Of a stretch of 64,000 nt of DNA, positions 27,735 through 40,900 are shown piece by piece. The stretch spans positions 62,001 to 126,000 of the forward strand of contig NZ_WHOS01000004.1 in assembly GCF_013340935.1 (NCBI RefSeq). The letters are read 5' to 3'. The position numbers were made by a program, and so were the translations under genes. Numbering within the stretch: position 1 is the first letter of the stretch; every line of letters starts with the position of its first letter. The notes under the pieces are model-generated. The model ran no database searches. It was not told the origin of the DNA and worked only from the letters and a program-made list of their open reading frames with translations. The stretch comes from Azospirillum melinis (GTDB lineage Bacteria > Pseudomonadota > Alphaproteobacteria > Azospirillales > Azospirillaceae).

Positions 27735-28862
27735 TCATTCCCTCGGCTTTGCCGAATCCAGCACGGCCACCAGCCGGTCCGCCGCCTCGTCCACCTCCGC
27801 CGCACTGGTGCCGCGGCCCAGCCCGAAGCGCAGGCTGGCATGGGCGTCCGCCGCGGACAGGCCGAGCGCCAGCAGGACATGCGACGGCTCGCCAGCCCCG
27901 CTGTGGCAGGCGGACCCGGTGGCGACGGCAAGCTCCGGCAGATCGAGCAGCAGGTCGGCGGCGTCGATGCCGGGAATGGTGACGTTCAGGCAGCCGGCCA
28001 GCCCATCCTCGGCACCGTTGCGGCGGATGCCGGGCAGCCGGTCCCGCAGGCGCTGCCAAAGCCGGTCGCGCATCGCGCCGATGCGCCGGCCATCCTCCTC
28101 GCGCCGTTCCCGTGCCAGCTTGCAAGCGACGCCCAGCCCGACGCAGAGCGGCGTCGGCAGCGTTCCCGCCCGCAAGCCGCGCTGCTGCCCGCCGCCGGCC
28201 GAGGCCGGGACCGGCCGGAAGGGCGGACGGACGACCAGGGCACCGATGCCCATCGGCCCATAGAGCTTATGTCCTGACAGGCTGAGCCCATGCAGCCCGA
28301 GCGCCGCCATGTAGAGCGTGCGCGTGCTCAGCGCCTGCACGGCGTCGCTGTGCATCGTCGCGCCATGGCGTGCGGCGACTGCGGCCAGCTCCGCCAGGGG
28401 CTGGACCGTCCCGACCTCGTTGTTCGCGGCCATCACCGAGACCAGGGACGGTTTCGGCAGGCCGGCCAGGGCGCTGTCCAGGGCGGCCGGATCGACCCGG
28501 CCGGTGCCGTCGACCGGCAGGACGGCCACCGGATGGCCGCGCTGCCGCAGCTCGGGCAGGCAGCCGAGGATGCTGGCATGCTCCACCGCCGAGACGACGC
28601 AGCCGCCGCCCGCCGGCACCCCGCCCAGCAACGCCAGCGCATTGGCCTCGGTGGCGCCGGAGGTGAAGACGACCTCTCCCGGCTGTGCGCCGGCAAGCGC
28701 GGCGACTTCGCCCCTTGCCTGTTCGATGGCGTCGGCGGCGCGCCAGCCGGCCGGATGGGCGGCGTGCGGGTTGCCGGCCGCGTCGGGCCGCATCCAGGGC
28801 AGCATCGCCTCCAGCACCTGCGGGTCGAGCGGCGTCGAGGCCAGATGGTCGAGGTAGATCAT
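27735..28862 (-). CDS. cysteine desulfurase family protein
   Basis: PLP enzyme of the NifS/IscS class-V aminotransferase family, about 375 residues. It begins MIYLDHLASTPLDPQVLEAM, contains TSGATEANALAL, the PLP-binding Lys in LSLSGHKLYGPMGIGAL, and the sulfur-accepting Cys in GSACHSGAGEPSHVLLALG. These support transfer of sulfur from cysteine. TTG at 28880 is an alternative start six codons upstream; neither has a strong ribosome-binding site. No iscU, iscA or other Fe-S genes are adjacent, so it may serve tRNA thiolation or another acceptor. Confidence 0.9.
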   Translation of the reverse strand: MIYLDHLASTPLDPQVLEAMLPWMRPDAAGNPHAAHPAGWRAADAIEQARGEVAALAGAQPGEVVFTSGATEANALALLGGVPAGGGCVVSAVEHASILGCLPELRQRGHPVAVLPVDGTGRVDPAALDSALAGLPKPSLVSVMAANNEVGTVQPLAELAAVAARHGATMHSDAVQALSTRTLYMAALGLHGLSLSGHKLYGPMGIGALVVRPPFRPVPASAGGGQQRGLRAGTLPTPLCVGLGVACKLARERREEDGRRIGAMRDRLWQRLRDRLPGIRRNGAEDGLAGCLNVTIPGIDAADLLLDLPELAVATGSACHSGAGEPSHVLLALGLSAADAHASLRFGLGRGTSAAEVDEAADRLVAVLDSAKPRE

Positions 28863-28925
28863 GGCGCAGTATCGCGCCAATGCGAAAGGAAGGGGAGGGG
28901 AATGCCCGCCCCCATTTCCGGTTGA

Positions 28926-30290
28926 TCACTTCGCCGGCTGGTCCGGCCGCTCCGCCGACTGTGCGGTTGCGCTGCCGCCGACCCGCCAGATCGCGTTGCC
29001 GACATCGTCGGCGACCAGCAGGGCGCCCTTGTTGTCCAGGATCACGCCGACCGGGCGGCCCTGCGCCTTGCCGTCCTTGTCGAGGAAGCCGGTCAGCACG
29101 TCGACCGGCTCGCCCGCCGGCTTGCCGTTGCGGAACGGCACGAAGATCACCTTGTAGCCGCTGGCCGGGTCGCGGTTCCACGAGCCGTGCTGGCCGATGA
29201 AGGCACCCTCCTGCAGGGTCGGCGGCAGATCGCCCCGGCGGGAGAAGGTCAGGCCGAGCGAGGCGGTGTGAGGCCCCAGCGCATAGTCGGGCGGGATCGC
29301 CTTGGCGACGAGGTCGGGGCGCTGTGGCTCCACCCGCTGGTCGACATGCTGGCCGTAATAGCTGTAGGGCCAACCGTAGAAGCCGCCGTCCTTCACCGAG
29401 GTCATATAGTCGGGGACGAGGTCGCTGCCGATCTCGTCGCGCTCGTTGACGGCGGTCCACAGGGCGCCGGAGGTCGGCTCCCAGTCCATGCCGTTCGGGT
29501 TGCGCAGGCCCGACGCGAAGATGCGGTGCGCCCCGGTCTTCAGGTCGATCTCCCAGATGGCGGCGCGGCCCTGCTCCGCCTCCATCCCGTTCTCGCCGAC
29601 ATTGCTGTTGGAGCCGACCGTGGCATAGAGCTTGGTGCCGTCGCGGCTGGCGATGATGTTCTTGGTCCAATGGTGGTTGATCGGCCCGCCCGGCAGATCG
29701 ACGACCTTCACCGGCTTGGCGGCGATCCGGGTGTCGCCCGGCTTGTAGGGCACCTTTACCACCGCGTCGGTGTCGGCGATATAGAGGTCGCCGCCGACCA
29801 GCGCCATGCCGAAGGGCGAGTTCAGCCCCTCGATGAAGGGCTCGCGGACATCGGCCTTGCCGTCGCCGTCGCTGTCGCGCAGCAGGGTGATGCGGTTGGC
29901 GCTCGGCGTCTTGGCGCCGGCCTTGCCCATCACCAGACCCATGACCCAGCCCTTGATGCCCTTGCCGTCCTCCGGCTTCGGCGGGGCGTTGGTCTCCGCC
30001 ACCAATATGTCGCCGTTGGGCAGCGCCAGCATCCAGCGCGGATGGTCGAGGCCGGTGGCAAAGGCGGTGAGGCTCAACCCCTGGGCCGCCACCGGCTGCG
30101 CGCCCTGCGGCCAGCCGATGGCGTCGGCGATGTTGACCGTCGGGATCAGCGAGGATTTCGGCGCCGGCAGCGTCGGGTTGGGGCCGGTGCCGGCCGACAC
30201 CGGCAGGGACGCCTGATCGCCGCAGCCGGCGAGCGACAGGACGGCGACAGTCGCCGAAAGCATGAAGGCGAGCCGTGTGGTGCTGTGCAT
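28926..30290 (-). CDS. sorbosone dehydrogenase-like lipoprotein
   Basis: 454-residue protein of the L-sorbosone dehydrogenase / soluble glucose dehydrogenase beta-propeller family (PQQ-type). A lipobox LSLAGC puts the lipid-bearing Cys at residue 23. The propeller carries [84 protein letters not shown] and [21 protein letters not shown]. It likely oxidises a sugar or aldose in the periplasm with electrons passed to the respiratory chain. ATG 30290 gives a good lipoprotein signal; the longer frame upstream is an artefact of the convergent GC-rich coding strand. Confidence 0.9.
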   Translation of the reverse strand: MHSTTRLAFMLSATVAVLSLAGCGDQASLPVSAGTGPNPTLPAPKSSLIPTVNIADAIGWPQGAQPVAAQGLSLTAFATGLDHPRWMLALPNGDILVAETNAPPKPEDGKGIKGWVMGLVMGKAGAKTPSANRITLLRDSDGDGKADVREPFIEGLNSPFGMALVGGDLYIADTDAVVKVPYKPGDTRIAAKPVKVVDLPGGPINHHWTKNIIASRDGTKLYATVGSNSNVGENGMEAEQGRAAIWEIDLKTGAHRIFASGLRNPNGMDWEPTSGALWTAVNERDEIGSDLVPDYMTSVKDGGFYGWPYSYYGQHVDQRVEPQRPDLVAKAIPPDYALGPHTASLGLTFSRRGDLPPTLQEGAFIGQHGSWNRDPASGYKVIFVPFRNGKPAGEPVDVLTGFLDKDGKAQGRPVGVILDNKGALLVADDVGNAIWRVGGSATAQSAERPDQPAK

Positions 30291-30366
30291 GCGCCGAAAT
30301 CCCGCGTCTGTAAGCGTGGAGGGAGTACCCACGCTCAACGCCGGCGCATCCGGGTTGGTTCCGCCG

Positions 30367-32544
30367 TCAGTGCGGCTGGGCCAGGGCCCGCAGTTCCCCC
30401 GCCAGGGCGGCGGCCAGCTTTCCGCCGTCGCACAGCGGCCCGGCTGCCATGCGGGTCCGCAGGCTCCGGCGCAGCTCCGCCAGCCCTTGCGGATCGGAGG
30501 CCCAGGCGACGGCGCGTTCCACATAATCGGCTGGATCGGCGGCGATGCAGCCCTCGACGCCGGCCACCGTCAGGAAGGCCAGCGAATGGCGGCTGGAGAA
30601 GGTCTCCCCCGGCAGGGTGACAACCGGCACCCCCATCCACATCGTCTCAAGCGTTGTGGTGCTGCCGGAGAAGGGGAAGGGGTCGAGCGCCACATCGACC
30701 GACGCGCACCAGCGCATGTGGTCCAGGCTGCCGGTGGCGCCGACCATCGTCACCCGGCCGGGGTCGATGCCGGCGGCGGCCAGCCGGCCGCGCCACAAGG
30801 CGGCGGTGTCCGGGCAGGACAGCGCCTTGGTCTTCATCAACAGGCGCGATCCCGGCATCCGGCCCAGGATTTCCGCCCAGGCCGCCAGCACGCCGTCGTT
30901 CAGCTTGGTCAGGATGTTGAAGCTGCCGAAGGTGACCGGCCCGCCCGACAGGCTGGGCGGCGGCGTCAGCGGCAGTTCATCCTCCTCGCCGGGCGGATCG
31001 TAGGCGATGAAGGCGTCGGGCATGCGCAGGATCCGCTCGGCATAGAAGGGCTCCATCCCCGCCGGCACATGGTGGCGGTCGGCGACCAGCGCATCCATCG
31101 CCGCCAGCCCGGTGGTCGCCATATAGCCCGACCACGCCACCTGCACCGGGGCCGGCTTGCGGGCGAAGACGCCGGGACGGCCGCGGGCATTGTGGCCGGC
31201 AAGGTCGATCAGCACATCGGGCCGGTCGTGACGGATCCGCGCCGCCAGCTCCGCATCGGTCAGGCCGGCGACCGGGGTCCATTGTGCCGCCGCCCTGCGG
31301 AAGCGGCCGGTCACATCGTCGGATTCGCTCTGGTTGGCGTAGAGCAGCAAGCGGATGTCGTGGCCGGGCAGCGCCTCCACCGTACGGAGGGCGAACAGGC
31401 CGGCGGGGTGGCGGCGGAAATCGCCCGACAGGATGGCGACGGTCAGCGGTCCCTTCCGCGCGCCTGCCTTTCCCGGCTTTACCCAGCGCCCGCGGTGGGG
31501 CGCGCCATGCACCCGGTCCCAGTCGCGATGCGCCTCCAGCACCGCCGCCGCCGTCACCCCCGGCCGGAACAGCAGCAGATAGGCGAGGTTGGACCGCACG
31601 TCGGCGAGAGCCGGGTCGAGCGCCAGCGCTCGCCGGTTCCCGACCTCCGCCGCGTCGAGCAGCCCCTGGCCCTGGCGGACCAGAGCGAGGTTCGCCTGTG
31701 CTTCGGCGAGTGCCGGGTTCCAGGCCAGCGCCGTCCGGTAGGCGTCGGCGGCGGCGCCCAGCCGGTCGGCGCGCTGGCGCACTTCGCCCAGGCGCAGCAG
31801 GCAGTCGGCCAGATCCGGGCGGGCGGCCACGGCATGGCGGGCCGCAAGCTCGGCACCGTCGCGGTTGCCCAGCGCCAGCCGGGCCGCGGCGAGGTTGGAC
31901 AGGGCCGGAGCATGGTCGGGGCGCAGCGCCAGGGCGCGGGCCAGATCCGCCGCCGCCTCCCGCGGGCGCTCCAGCGCCAGCAGCAGGGCGCCGCGGTTGG
32001 CATGCGCCTCGACGAAGGTCGGATCGTCGGCCAGGGCGGCGCGGTAGGCATCGTCGGCGTCCGCCCGCCGGCCCAGTGCCGCCAGCACATTGCCCAGGTT
32101 GAAGCGGGCGCGGGCATAGCCGGGACGGCGCGCCGCCGCCTGCCGGAAGGCGGTCGCCGCCTCCTCCAGCCGGCCCTGCGCCTCCAGCGCGTTGCCGAGA
32201 TTGTAGAGCGCCTGGGCGAACTCCGGCCGCAGGCGGACCGCCTGCCGGTGCGCGGCCACCGCCTCCTCCAGCCGGCCCAGCGATTTCAGCGCGCTGCCGA
32301 GATTGTCGTGATAGTCGGCGACCCGGTGGTTGTGCTGGATGGCGCTGCGGATCAGGGTGACGGCGCGGTCGGGCTGGCCGGATTGCAGATGGACGACGCC
32401 CAGCAGATGGGCGGCGTCGGCGTGGCCGGGCAGGGCGTCCAGCACGGCGTGATAGAGCGCCGCCGCCTCGCCGAGCCGGCCGGCCTGATGATGCGCCACC
32501 GCGGCAGCCATCGCTTCCTGGATCGTCGCCATGACGACCGTCAT
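30367..32544 (-). CDS. TPR protein with GT41 (OGT-like) glycosyltransferase domain
   Basis: 725-residue protein with about nine N-terminal TPR units (residues about 10-330, repeated A-x-x-x-Y-R-x-A-L-x-x-x-P pattern). A C-terminal SPINDLY/O-GlcNAc transferase-type domain follows. The latter shows [74 protein letters not shown] and [24 protein letters not shown]. These are the GT41 UDP-sugar-binding hallmarks. A cytoplasmic protein O-glycosyltransferase is likely; flaF lies 2.4 kb away, so flagellin is a possible substrate (inference). Start MTVVMATIQ at 32544, with ATG 32532 as alternative. Confidence 0.9.
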   Translation of the reverse strand: MTVVMATIQEAMAAAVAHHQAGRLGEAAALYHAVLDALPGHADAAHLLGVVHLQSGQPDRAVTLIRSAIQHNHRVADYHDNLGSALKSLGRLEEAVAAHRQAVRLRPEFAQALYNLGNALEAQGRLEEAATAFRQAAARRPGYARARFNLGNVLAALGRRADADDAYRAALADDPTFVEAHANRGALLLALERPREAAADLARALALRPDHAPALSNLAAARLALGNRDGAELAARHAVAARPDLADCLLRLGEVRQRADRLGAAADAYRTALAWNPALAEAQANLALVRQGQGLLDAAEVGNRRALALDPALADVRSNLAYLLLFRPGVTAAAVLEAHRDWDRVHGAPHRGRWVKPGKAGARKGPLTVAILSGDFRRHPAGLFALRTVEALPGHDIRLLLYANQSESDDVTGRFRRAAAQWTPVAGLTDAELAARIRHDRPDVLIDLAGHNARGRPGVFARKPAPVQVAWSGYMATTGLAAMDALVADRHHVPAGMEPFYAERILRMPDAFIAYDPPGEEDELPLTPPPSLSGGPVTFGSFNILTKLNDGVLAAWAEILGRMPGSRLLMKTKALSCPDTAALWRGRLAAAGIDPGRVTMVGATGSLDHMRWCASVDVALDPFPFSGSTTTLETMWMGVPVVTLPGETFSSRHSLAFLTVAGVEGCIAADPADYVERAVAWASDPQGLAELRRSLRTRMAAGPLCDGGKLAAALAGELRALAQPH

Positions 32545-32694
32545 ACCGGCTGGCGCGGGCGGGCGCCAGCGCTTTCCCGGTCCAAGCGGGCACCCCGTGT
32601 GGACGCCCGTGTGGGCGCGCGCGGTTTTCAACACTTGACCCGGCGGGCCGGGACGGTCAGCTTGCCGGCCGTATACAGCCCCGGCCGATCCCCG

Positions 32695-33849
32695 ATGAAC
32701 CGACTGCAACGGTACCTGTTCCGCAACCTGCTGATCGCCACGCTCTATTCGACGGCCGGCCTGACGCTGACCATCTGGCTCAGCCAGTCCTTGCGCCTGA
32801 TCGAGATCGTGGTCAGCGCCGGCGCGCCGATGGGCATGTTCCTGTGGCTGCTGCTGCTGACCGTGCCGACCTTTCTCGGCATCGTGCTGCCGCTGGCGCT
32901 GGTCGGGGCCATCCTGTTCACCTACAACAAGATGGCGACGGACAGCGAGCTGGTGGTGATGCGCGCGGCCGGCGTCGGTCCCTTCTCGCTGTCGACCCCG
33001 GCGCTGGCGATGGCGGTGGGGGTGACGGCCGTCGTCTTCACCCTGAACATCTGGATCACCCCGGCCGCCCACCGCGAGCTTGTGCGGATGGAATACACCG
33101 TGCGCAGCGACTATTCGCAGCTGTTCCTGCGCGAGGGCGTGTTCAACGAGGTCGGCGACCGCTTCAGCGTCTTCCTGCGCGACCGCGATTCCGACGGCAA
33201 CCTGCACAAGGTGCTGATCCATGACGGGCGCCAGCCGGACAAGCCGGTAACGATCATGGGCGACCGCGCGGTGATGCAGACCGGCCCCGACGGCACGCGC
33301 TTCGTCGTCTATGACGGCAACCGGCAGGAGCTGGACCGCAAGACCAACCGGCTGTCGCAGCTGTTCTTCGACCGCTATGCCGTGGATCTGAAGGCGGTGG
33401 CGCCCCAGGCGGCGGACCGCTGGCCCGACGCCCGCGAGCGCACGACGGCGGAGCTGATGGACGGCAACGTCCCGGCCCAGGACGACCGCATGCGCCGCGG
33501 CCTGATCGCCGAGCTGCACCACCGCTTCTCCTCGCCGCTGCTGGCCCTGACCTATGCGCTGGTGGCGCTGTCGGCGCTGCTGTCGGGGGAGTTCAACCGG
33601 CGCGGCCAATCCTCCCGCGTCACCATCGCCGTGCTGGCGGTGATGGGGTTGCAGGCGGGCGCGCTGGGTCTGACCAGCCTTGCCGGCAAGGCGACCGTCT
33701 TCGTGCCGCTGATGTACGCCATGCCGCTGGCGATGCTGCTGCCGCCGCTGTGGGTGATGTCGCGCGGCCTCAGCCTGCGTCCGGGGCGCCGGCAGGGCGC
33801 GCCCGATGCCGACCCCCATACCGGCCCGGCCGGGTCGTCGGCGTCATGA
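32695..33849 (+). CDS. LptF/LptG-family permease
   Basis: 384-residue YjgP/YjgQ-family inner-membrane protein. It starts MNRLQRYLFRNLLIATL, has the LptF-like first transmembrane helices (SQSLRLIEIVVSAGAPMGMFLWLLLLTVPTFLGIVLPLALVGAILFTYN, then DSELVVMRAAGVG) and a periplasmic beta-jellyroll (about 110-280). Three C-terminal helices follow (SSPLLALTYALVALSALL onward). LptF and LptG pair with LptB2 to lift LPS to the outer membrane. Only one permease is here and no partner is adjacent. The ATGA overlap with a heptosyltransferase-like gene fits an LPS context. The 150-bp divergent spacer from the GT41 gene holds the promoter. Confidence 0.9.
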   Translation: MNRLQRYLFRNLLIATLYSTAGLTLTIWLSQSLRLIEIVVSAGAPMGMFLWLLLLTVPTFLGIVLPLALVGAILFTYNKMATDSELVVMRAAGVGPFSLSTPALAMAVGVTAVVFTLNIWITPAAHRELVRMEYTVRSDYSQLFLREGVFNEVGDRFSVFLRDRDSDGNLHKVLIHDGRQPDKPVTIMGDRAVMQTGPDGTRFVVYDGNRQELDRKTNRLSQLFFDRYAVDLKAVAPQAADRWPDARERTTAELMDGNVPAQDDRMRRGLIAELHHRFSSPLLALTYALVALSALLSGEFNRRGQSSRVTIAVLAVMGLQAGALGLTSLAGKATVFVPLMYAMPLAMLLPPLWVMSRGLSLRPGRRQGAPDADPHTGPAGSSAS

Positions 33850-34856
33850 GCCGCATCCTCTTCATCACCTCCAACCGTCTGGGCGACGCGGTGCTGTCGA
33901 CCGGGCTGCTCGGCCACCTGACCGACGCCTATCCGGGCGCGCGGCTGACCGTCGCCTGCGGGCCGTTGCCGGCGCCGCTGTTCCGCTCGGTGCCGGGGCT
34001 GGAGCGGCTGATCCCGCTGGCGAAGCGCTCCTATGCGCGGCACTGGCTGCGGCTGTGGCTGGAGTGTGTCGGCACGCGCTGGGATCTGGTGGTCGATTTG
34101 CGCAATTCGGCGGTCGGGCGGCTGGTGCCGGCGCGGCGCCGCGTCTTCCACGCCAAGGCGGCGCGCCCGATGCACAAGGTGGAGGAGAATGCCGCCGTGC
34201 TGGGCCTGTCGCCGCCGCCGGCCCCGCGCCTGTGGATCGACGCGGAGGCGAGGCGGCAGGCCGACGCCCTGATCCCCGCCGGGACCGGGCCGTTCCTCGC
34301 CATCGGGCCGACGGCCAACTGGCTGGGCAAGGAATGGCCGGCAGAGCGCTTCGCCCGGCTGGCCCTGCGCCTGACCGGAGAGGGCGGGCCGCTGGCCGGC
34401 GCCCGGGTGGCGGTGCTGGCCGCCGGGCCGGAGCGGGAACGGGCGCTGCCGGTGCTGGCGGCGCTGGGGCCGCGGGCCATCGACCTGACCGGCCGCACCG
34501 ATCCGATGGCCGCCGCCGCCTGCCTGGAGCGGGCGGCGCTCTATGTCGGCAACGACAGCGGGCTGATGCACATCGCCGCGGCGGCGGGCGTGCCGACGGT
34601 CGGGCTGTTCGGTCCCGGCTATCCCGCGATCTACGGCCCCTGGGGACCGCGCGGCAGGGTGGTGGTCAGCAGCGTGCCCCAGCCGGAACTGCTGGCCCGC
34701 GTCACCGCCGACCCCAACGCCCGCGGCCTGATGGACGGCATCGACGAGGACCGGGTGGCCGAAACGGCAGCTGCACTCCTCTCCGAAACGCATAGAACTT
34801 GTGACCAGTTTGCGTCAGGGTCCTCCGCACCGGCCGAACTACCCCCGTTGCGTTGA
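33846..34856 (+). CDS. glycosyltransferase family 9 (heptosyltransferase-like)
   Basis: 336-residue GT9 enzyme. The N-terminal MSRILFITSNRLGDAVLSTGLLGHL is the typical ADP-heptose:LPS heptosyltransferase opening. The C-terminal half has LFLAIGPTANWLGKEWPAERFARLA-like sugar-nucleotide region and GNDSGLMHIAAAAGVPTVGLFG, the family signature. The start overlaps the permease stop by ATGA. The sugar transferred could be heptose or another core sugar. The stop coincides with a TTGACA hexamer (34853-34858) at the edge of the flaF leader. Confidence 0.92.
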   Translation: MSRILFITSNRLGDAVLSTGLLGHLTDAYPGARLTVACGPLPAPLFRSVPGLERLIPLAKRSYARHWLRLWLECVGTRWDLVVDLRNSAVGRLVPARRRVFHAKAARPMHKVEENAAVLGLSPPPAPRLWIDAEARRQADALIPAGTGPFLAIGPTANWLGKEWPAERFARLALRLTGEGGPLAGARVAVLAAGPERERALPVLAALGPRAIDLTGRTDPMAAAACLERAALYVGNDSGLMHIAAAAGVPTVGLFGPGYPAIYGPWGPRGRVVVSSVPQPELLARVTADPNARGLMDGIDEDRVAETAAALLSETHRTCDQFASGSSAPAELPPLR

Positions 34857-34944
34857 CAAAGCCGGTCGGATAACCGACACTTCCGGGACGAAGCAAAGGG
34901 GCAGGTCCGCCCCCACCGGATGGGTTTTCCCCCGAGGGTTTGGA

Positions 34945-35496
34945 ATGAAGCCGACTCCCACCTACGCCAACAAGCCGACCTCGGACAATCCGCGCGACGT
35001 CGAGGCTTGGGCCCTGGCGGAAGCGGCGCGCCGTATGATCGCCGCCAGCCATGCCAAGGACGAAAAGGCCTTTCGCGAGGCTCTTCAGCTGAATCAGCGC
35101 CTGTGGACGATTTTCCAGGCGGCGATCACCGAAGAGGATTGCGGCCATCCGCCGGAAGTCCGCACCAACATCGCAGCATTGTCGCTGCTGGTCGACCGCG
35201 AGACGACCAACCGTCTGATCGACCTGGATTTCGACAAGATCGACACGCTGGTCAACATCAACCGCAACGTTGCCAGCGGCCTGACCGCCCAGGGCCAGTT
35301 CATCGCCGCCCAACAGGCGACCCAGCCGCATCCGGGCACGCCGCAGGCGGCCGCTCCGCAGGCTCCCCAGCCTCCGCAGGCCGCTCCGGCACCGGGCCAG
35401 CCGCCGGCCGGCATGCGCCCCGCCGTGCCGCCGCGCCCGATGACCGCCCCGGACGCCGCCCCGGTCAACCGCGAGTCCCTGCGCATCTCGATCTGA
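34945..35496 (+). CDS. flaF: flagellar biosynthesis regulator FlaF
   Basis: 183-residue FlaF-family protein. In Caulobacter and relatives FlaF promotes flagellin translation/export in opposition to FlbT. The FlaF domain is residues about 15-115: DVEAWALAEAARRMIAA, LQLNQRLWTIFQAAI, LLVDRETTNRLIDLDFDKIDTLVNINRNVASGL. A Pro/Ala/Gln-rich tail of about 60 residues follows, longer than usual. ATG 34945 has TTTGGA just upstream. The 88-base leader has two hairpins (GTCGG-ATAA-CCGAC at 34865-34878 and GGGGC...GCCCC at 34898-34913) that might affect translation. No flagellin or flbT gene is in the window. Confidence 0.9.
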   Translation: MKPTPTYANKPTSDNPRDVEAWALAEAARRMIAASHAKDEKAFREALQLNQRLWTIFQAAITEEDCGHPPEVRTNIAALSLLVDRETTNRLIDLDFDKIDTLVNINRNVASGLTAQGQFIAAQQATQPHPGTPQAAAPQAPQPPQAAPAPGQPPAGMRPAVPPRPMTAPDAAPVNRESLRISI

Positions 35497-35533
35497 CCGC
35501 TGTCGCGGACGATCAGGAATCGCGACCGACAGG

Positions 35534-35571
35534 AAAAAGGCCGGCGCTCCGATGGGGCGCCGGCCTTTTTT
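35534..35571. terminator. bidirectional intrinsic terminator, flaF / nadE
   Basis: AAAAAGGCCGGCGC, loop, GGCGCCGGCCTTTTTT: a strong GC stem flanked by an A-run and a T-run. It works for rightward flaF and leftward nadE, whose stop is at 35578. The best terminator in the window. Confidence 0.95.
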
Positions 35572-35577
35572 GTCCTC

Positions 35578-37623
<2,046 letters not shown>

Positions 37624-37980
37624 GACCCGTTCCCGCTGCCTTGCATGCCATTGACGCCCCAGGATGCGACGCCCGACGGCAGCAAACATAGCAGGAATTT
37701 CGCGCGCGTCAGGCCCCCCGTCCCACCTCATCTCCGGCAGTCCGGCATGCGGTACGGAATGATGGGCTGGCACACCGGGCAATGCTTAAGACACGATACA
37801 TTCGTTATAAAACCAAAGTCAAATCGATAGGAAGGTGCGGAAATTCCAATTAAATTGATGATGACGCAGAACGTCGCCCTGCGACAGTCAAGTTGACCAA
37901 ATCAAATGCGTTGGATATAGGCAGGGTCTGGCTTGCGCAGACGACCGGCAGGCCGATGCCAGAAGGACTCGTTTATCACC
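37624..37980. other. divergent spacer, nadE / cheB-cheR fusion
   Basis: About 360 bp without a supported gene. Bases 37790-37930 are AT-richer than the surroundings and should hold promoters for the rightward signalling operon and for nadE. A string TTGACC at 37893 and TATAGG at 37916 is one candidate -35/-10 pair with 17-bp spacing. I see no convincing sigma-54 site or riboswitch. Confidence 0.45.
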
Positions 37981-40900
37981 GTGCCAACGGACACGCCCGC
38001 CACGCATCCTGACCCGACGCCCGTCGCATCGCCCGAGGCGGACGTAGGGAATGTTACGGCGGAATCCGGTGTGTCGCCGGAGCAGGCCTGCTGCATCGTC
38101 GGCATCGGTGCCTCGGCCGGCGGGCTGGAGGCGTTGCAGCGCTTCTTCGACGCGGTTCCCGGCGACAGCGACCTCGCTTATGTCGTGGTTCAGCACCTGT
38201 CGCCGGTGCACAAGAGCCTGATGGTCGATCTGCTGGCGAAGCACACGGCCATGGATGTGGTGCAGGCGACCGAGGGCGTGCCGGTCCAGCGCAACACCGT
38301 CTATCTGCTGCCGCCGGGCAAGCATCTGAGCATCGAGGACGGCCGGCTGCGGTTGACCGCCAAGGATGCCGGCGGCGGCATGAGCCTGCCGATCGACATC
38401 TTCCTCACCGCGCTGGCCCGCGACCAGGGGCCCTTCGCCATCGGCCTGATCCTGTCCGGCACCGGATCGGACGGCACGCGCGGCCTGATGGCGATCAAGT
38501 CGGCCGGCGGCTTCACCGCGGTCCAGCAGCCGGAAACCGCGCAGTTCGACGGCATGCCGCGCAGCGCGCTGGCCACCGGGCAGATCGACGCCACCCTGGC
38601 GCCGGAGGATCTGCCGGCCCGCCTGATCGAGCATGCGCGCAAGACCCTGGCCCGCGCCCGGCCGATGCCGGCGCGCCAGCGGCGCGAGGATGGCGACGAC
38701 CCGCTGGCCCAGATCATCGCGGTCATCCGCTCCGTCACCGGCGTCGATTTCTCGCATTACAAGCTGGCGACCCTGCTGCGGCGGATCGAGCGGCGGATGC
38801 AGGGAGCCGGTCTGGAGTCGATGGACGAGTATGCCGCCCTGCTGCGGCGGAACAGCGCCGAAACGGTCAACCTCTACAAGGAGATGCTGATCGGCGTCAC
38901 CCGATTCTTCCGGGACGAGGCGGCCTTCCGTGTCCTGGCCGACCGGGTGATCCCCAGCCTGCTCGCCAACCGCAGCCCGACCGACATGATCCGCGTCTGG
39001 GTCTGCGGCTGCGCCAGCGGGGAGGAGGCCTATTCCCTCGCCATCCTGTTCGCCGAGGCGCAGGAACGGCTGGGCCGCAGCGTCGACGTCAAGATCTTCG
39101 CCACCGACATCGACCAGGACAGCATCGAGATCGCAAGTCTCGGCGAGTATCCGCGCACGATTGCCGAGGACGTGTCGCAGGACCGGCTGGGCCGCTACTT
39201 CACCGCGCGCGGCGATGGCTATGCGGTGTCGCGCGACATCCGCCGCATGGTGGTGTTCGCCGCCCACAACATCATGCGCGACCCGCCCTTCACCAAGATC
39301 GACCTGCTGAGCTGCCGCAACCTGCTGATCTACATGGACCAGCCGTTGCAGCGGAAGGTCCTCAGCCTGTTCCAGTACGCCCTGCGCCAGAGCGGCTTCC
39401 TGTTCCTCGGCACCAGCGAGACGCTGGGCGACCTCCAGTCCGATTTCCACACCGTCGACAGCCGCAACAAGGTGTTCCAGAGCCTGCGCGCCGGCTCCTT
39501 CCGGCTGTCGCGCCTGCTGGTGCCGACGGTGGCGGCCCCGCTGGCCCGCCATGGCGAGGATGTCGGAAGCCATGGCATGGAGGAGGGGGCGGTCATTGAC
39601 GAGGCCATCGGCGCGTTGATGAAGGCCTATGTGCCGCCCTGCCTGCTGGTCGACGAACAGATGACCATCATGCATGTGTTCGGCGACGCATCCTCCCTGC
39701 TGAAGGTGCCGGCGGGGGAGGCGACGCTGAACGTGCTGAAGATGCTGCCGTCATCGGTCGCCATGGTGACGGGGACCGCACTCAACCGCGCCTTCCGCTC
39801 CGGCGAGGAGTTCGCGCTGTCCAACATTCCGGTGAAGGACCGCGAGGGGGTGGCGGCGATCAGCCTGCGGGTCCAGCCCTATGTCGCGCGCAAGACCGGG
39901 CGCCGCTTCGCCCTGGTGGTGCTGGACCGCGCCAACATGCTGCCGCTGTCGGTTCCGGATTCCGACTTCGACCTGAACGCCGACGCCGCCGAGCGCATCC
40001 GCGGGCTGGAACAGGAACTGCTGTCGCGCGGCGAGAATCTCCAGGCGACCATCGAGGAGCTGGAAACCGCCAACGAGGAATTGCAGGCCACCAACGAGGA
40101 GCTGCTGGCCTCGAACGAAGAGTTGCAGAGCACCAACGAGGAACTTCAGTCGGTCAACGAGGAGCTTTACTCCGTCAACGCCGAATATCAGGCGAAGGTG
40201 GAGGAACTGACCGAGATCACCAACGACCTCGACAACCTGCTGCGCTCGACCGAGATCGGCACGGTGTTCCTGGACGGCGACTTCGTCATCCGTCGCTTCA
40301 CTCCGGCGGCGGCCGGCTTCATCAACATCATCCCGCGCGACATCGGCCGGTCCATCGCGCATCTGTCCACCAACATCGACTATCCCGATTTCCTCGGCGA
40401 CATCCGCAAGGTGTTCGACGGGCAGGAGGCGGTGGAGCGCCATGTCCGGGTTTATGACGGCCGCTGGGTGCTGACCCGCATCCTGCCCTACCTGACCGAC
40501 AAGAATCAGATCGGCGGCGTGGTGGTGACCTTCGTCGACGTGACGGAGACCAAGCAGGCGCAGGAGCGGCTGCAGAAAGTGCTGGACAGCCTGCCGGAGC
40601 ACATCGCCGTGACCGACCGGGACGGCCGGATCGTCATGGTGAACGCCGCCTGGCGCGGCTTCGCCCAGCGCAACGGCGCCCCGGCGGCCGACCGCTGCGG
40701 CGTCGGAACCAACTATCTCGACGTCTGCCTCAACCCGGAGGCGGCGAAGAAGGACGGCATCGCCCGGGCGGTGCATGACGGGCTGCGCCGCATCCTGGAC
40801 GGCGAAGCCGACGATTTCTCCATCGAATATCCCTGTCATTCGCCCGACGAACAGCGCTGGTTCCTGATGCACGCCACCCGCATGAACGACCATGACGGCG

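Noticed and set aside
32545..33819. Minus-strand extension of the GT41 gene across the lptF-like gene
   Set aside because: The extra 425 codons are antisense to a well-supported LptF permease and have low-complexity composition; the TPR part begins at 32544.
37768..37786. TGGCAC string upstream of the CheB-CheR fusion as a sigma-54 promoter
   Set aside because: The -12 element (TTGC at the right distance) is absent; spacing does not fit.
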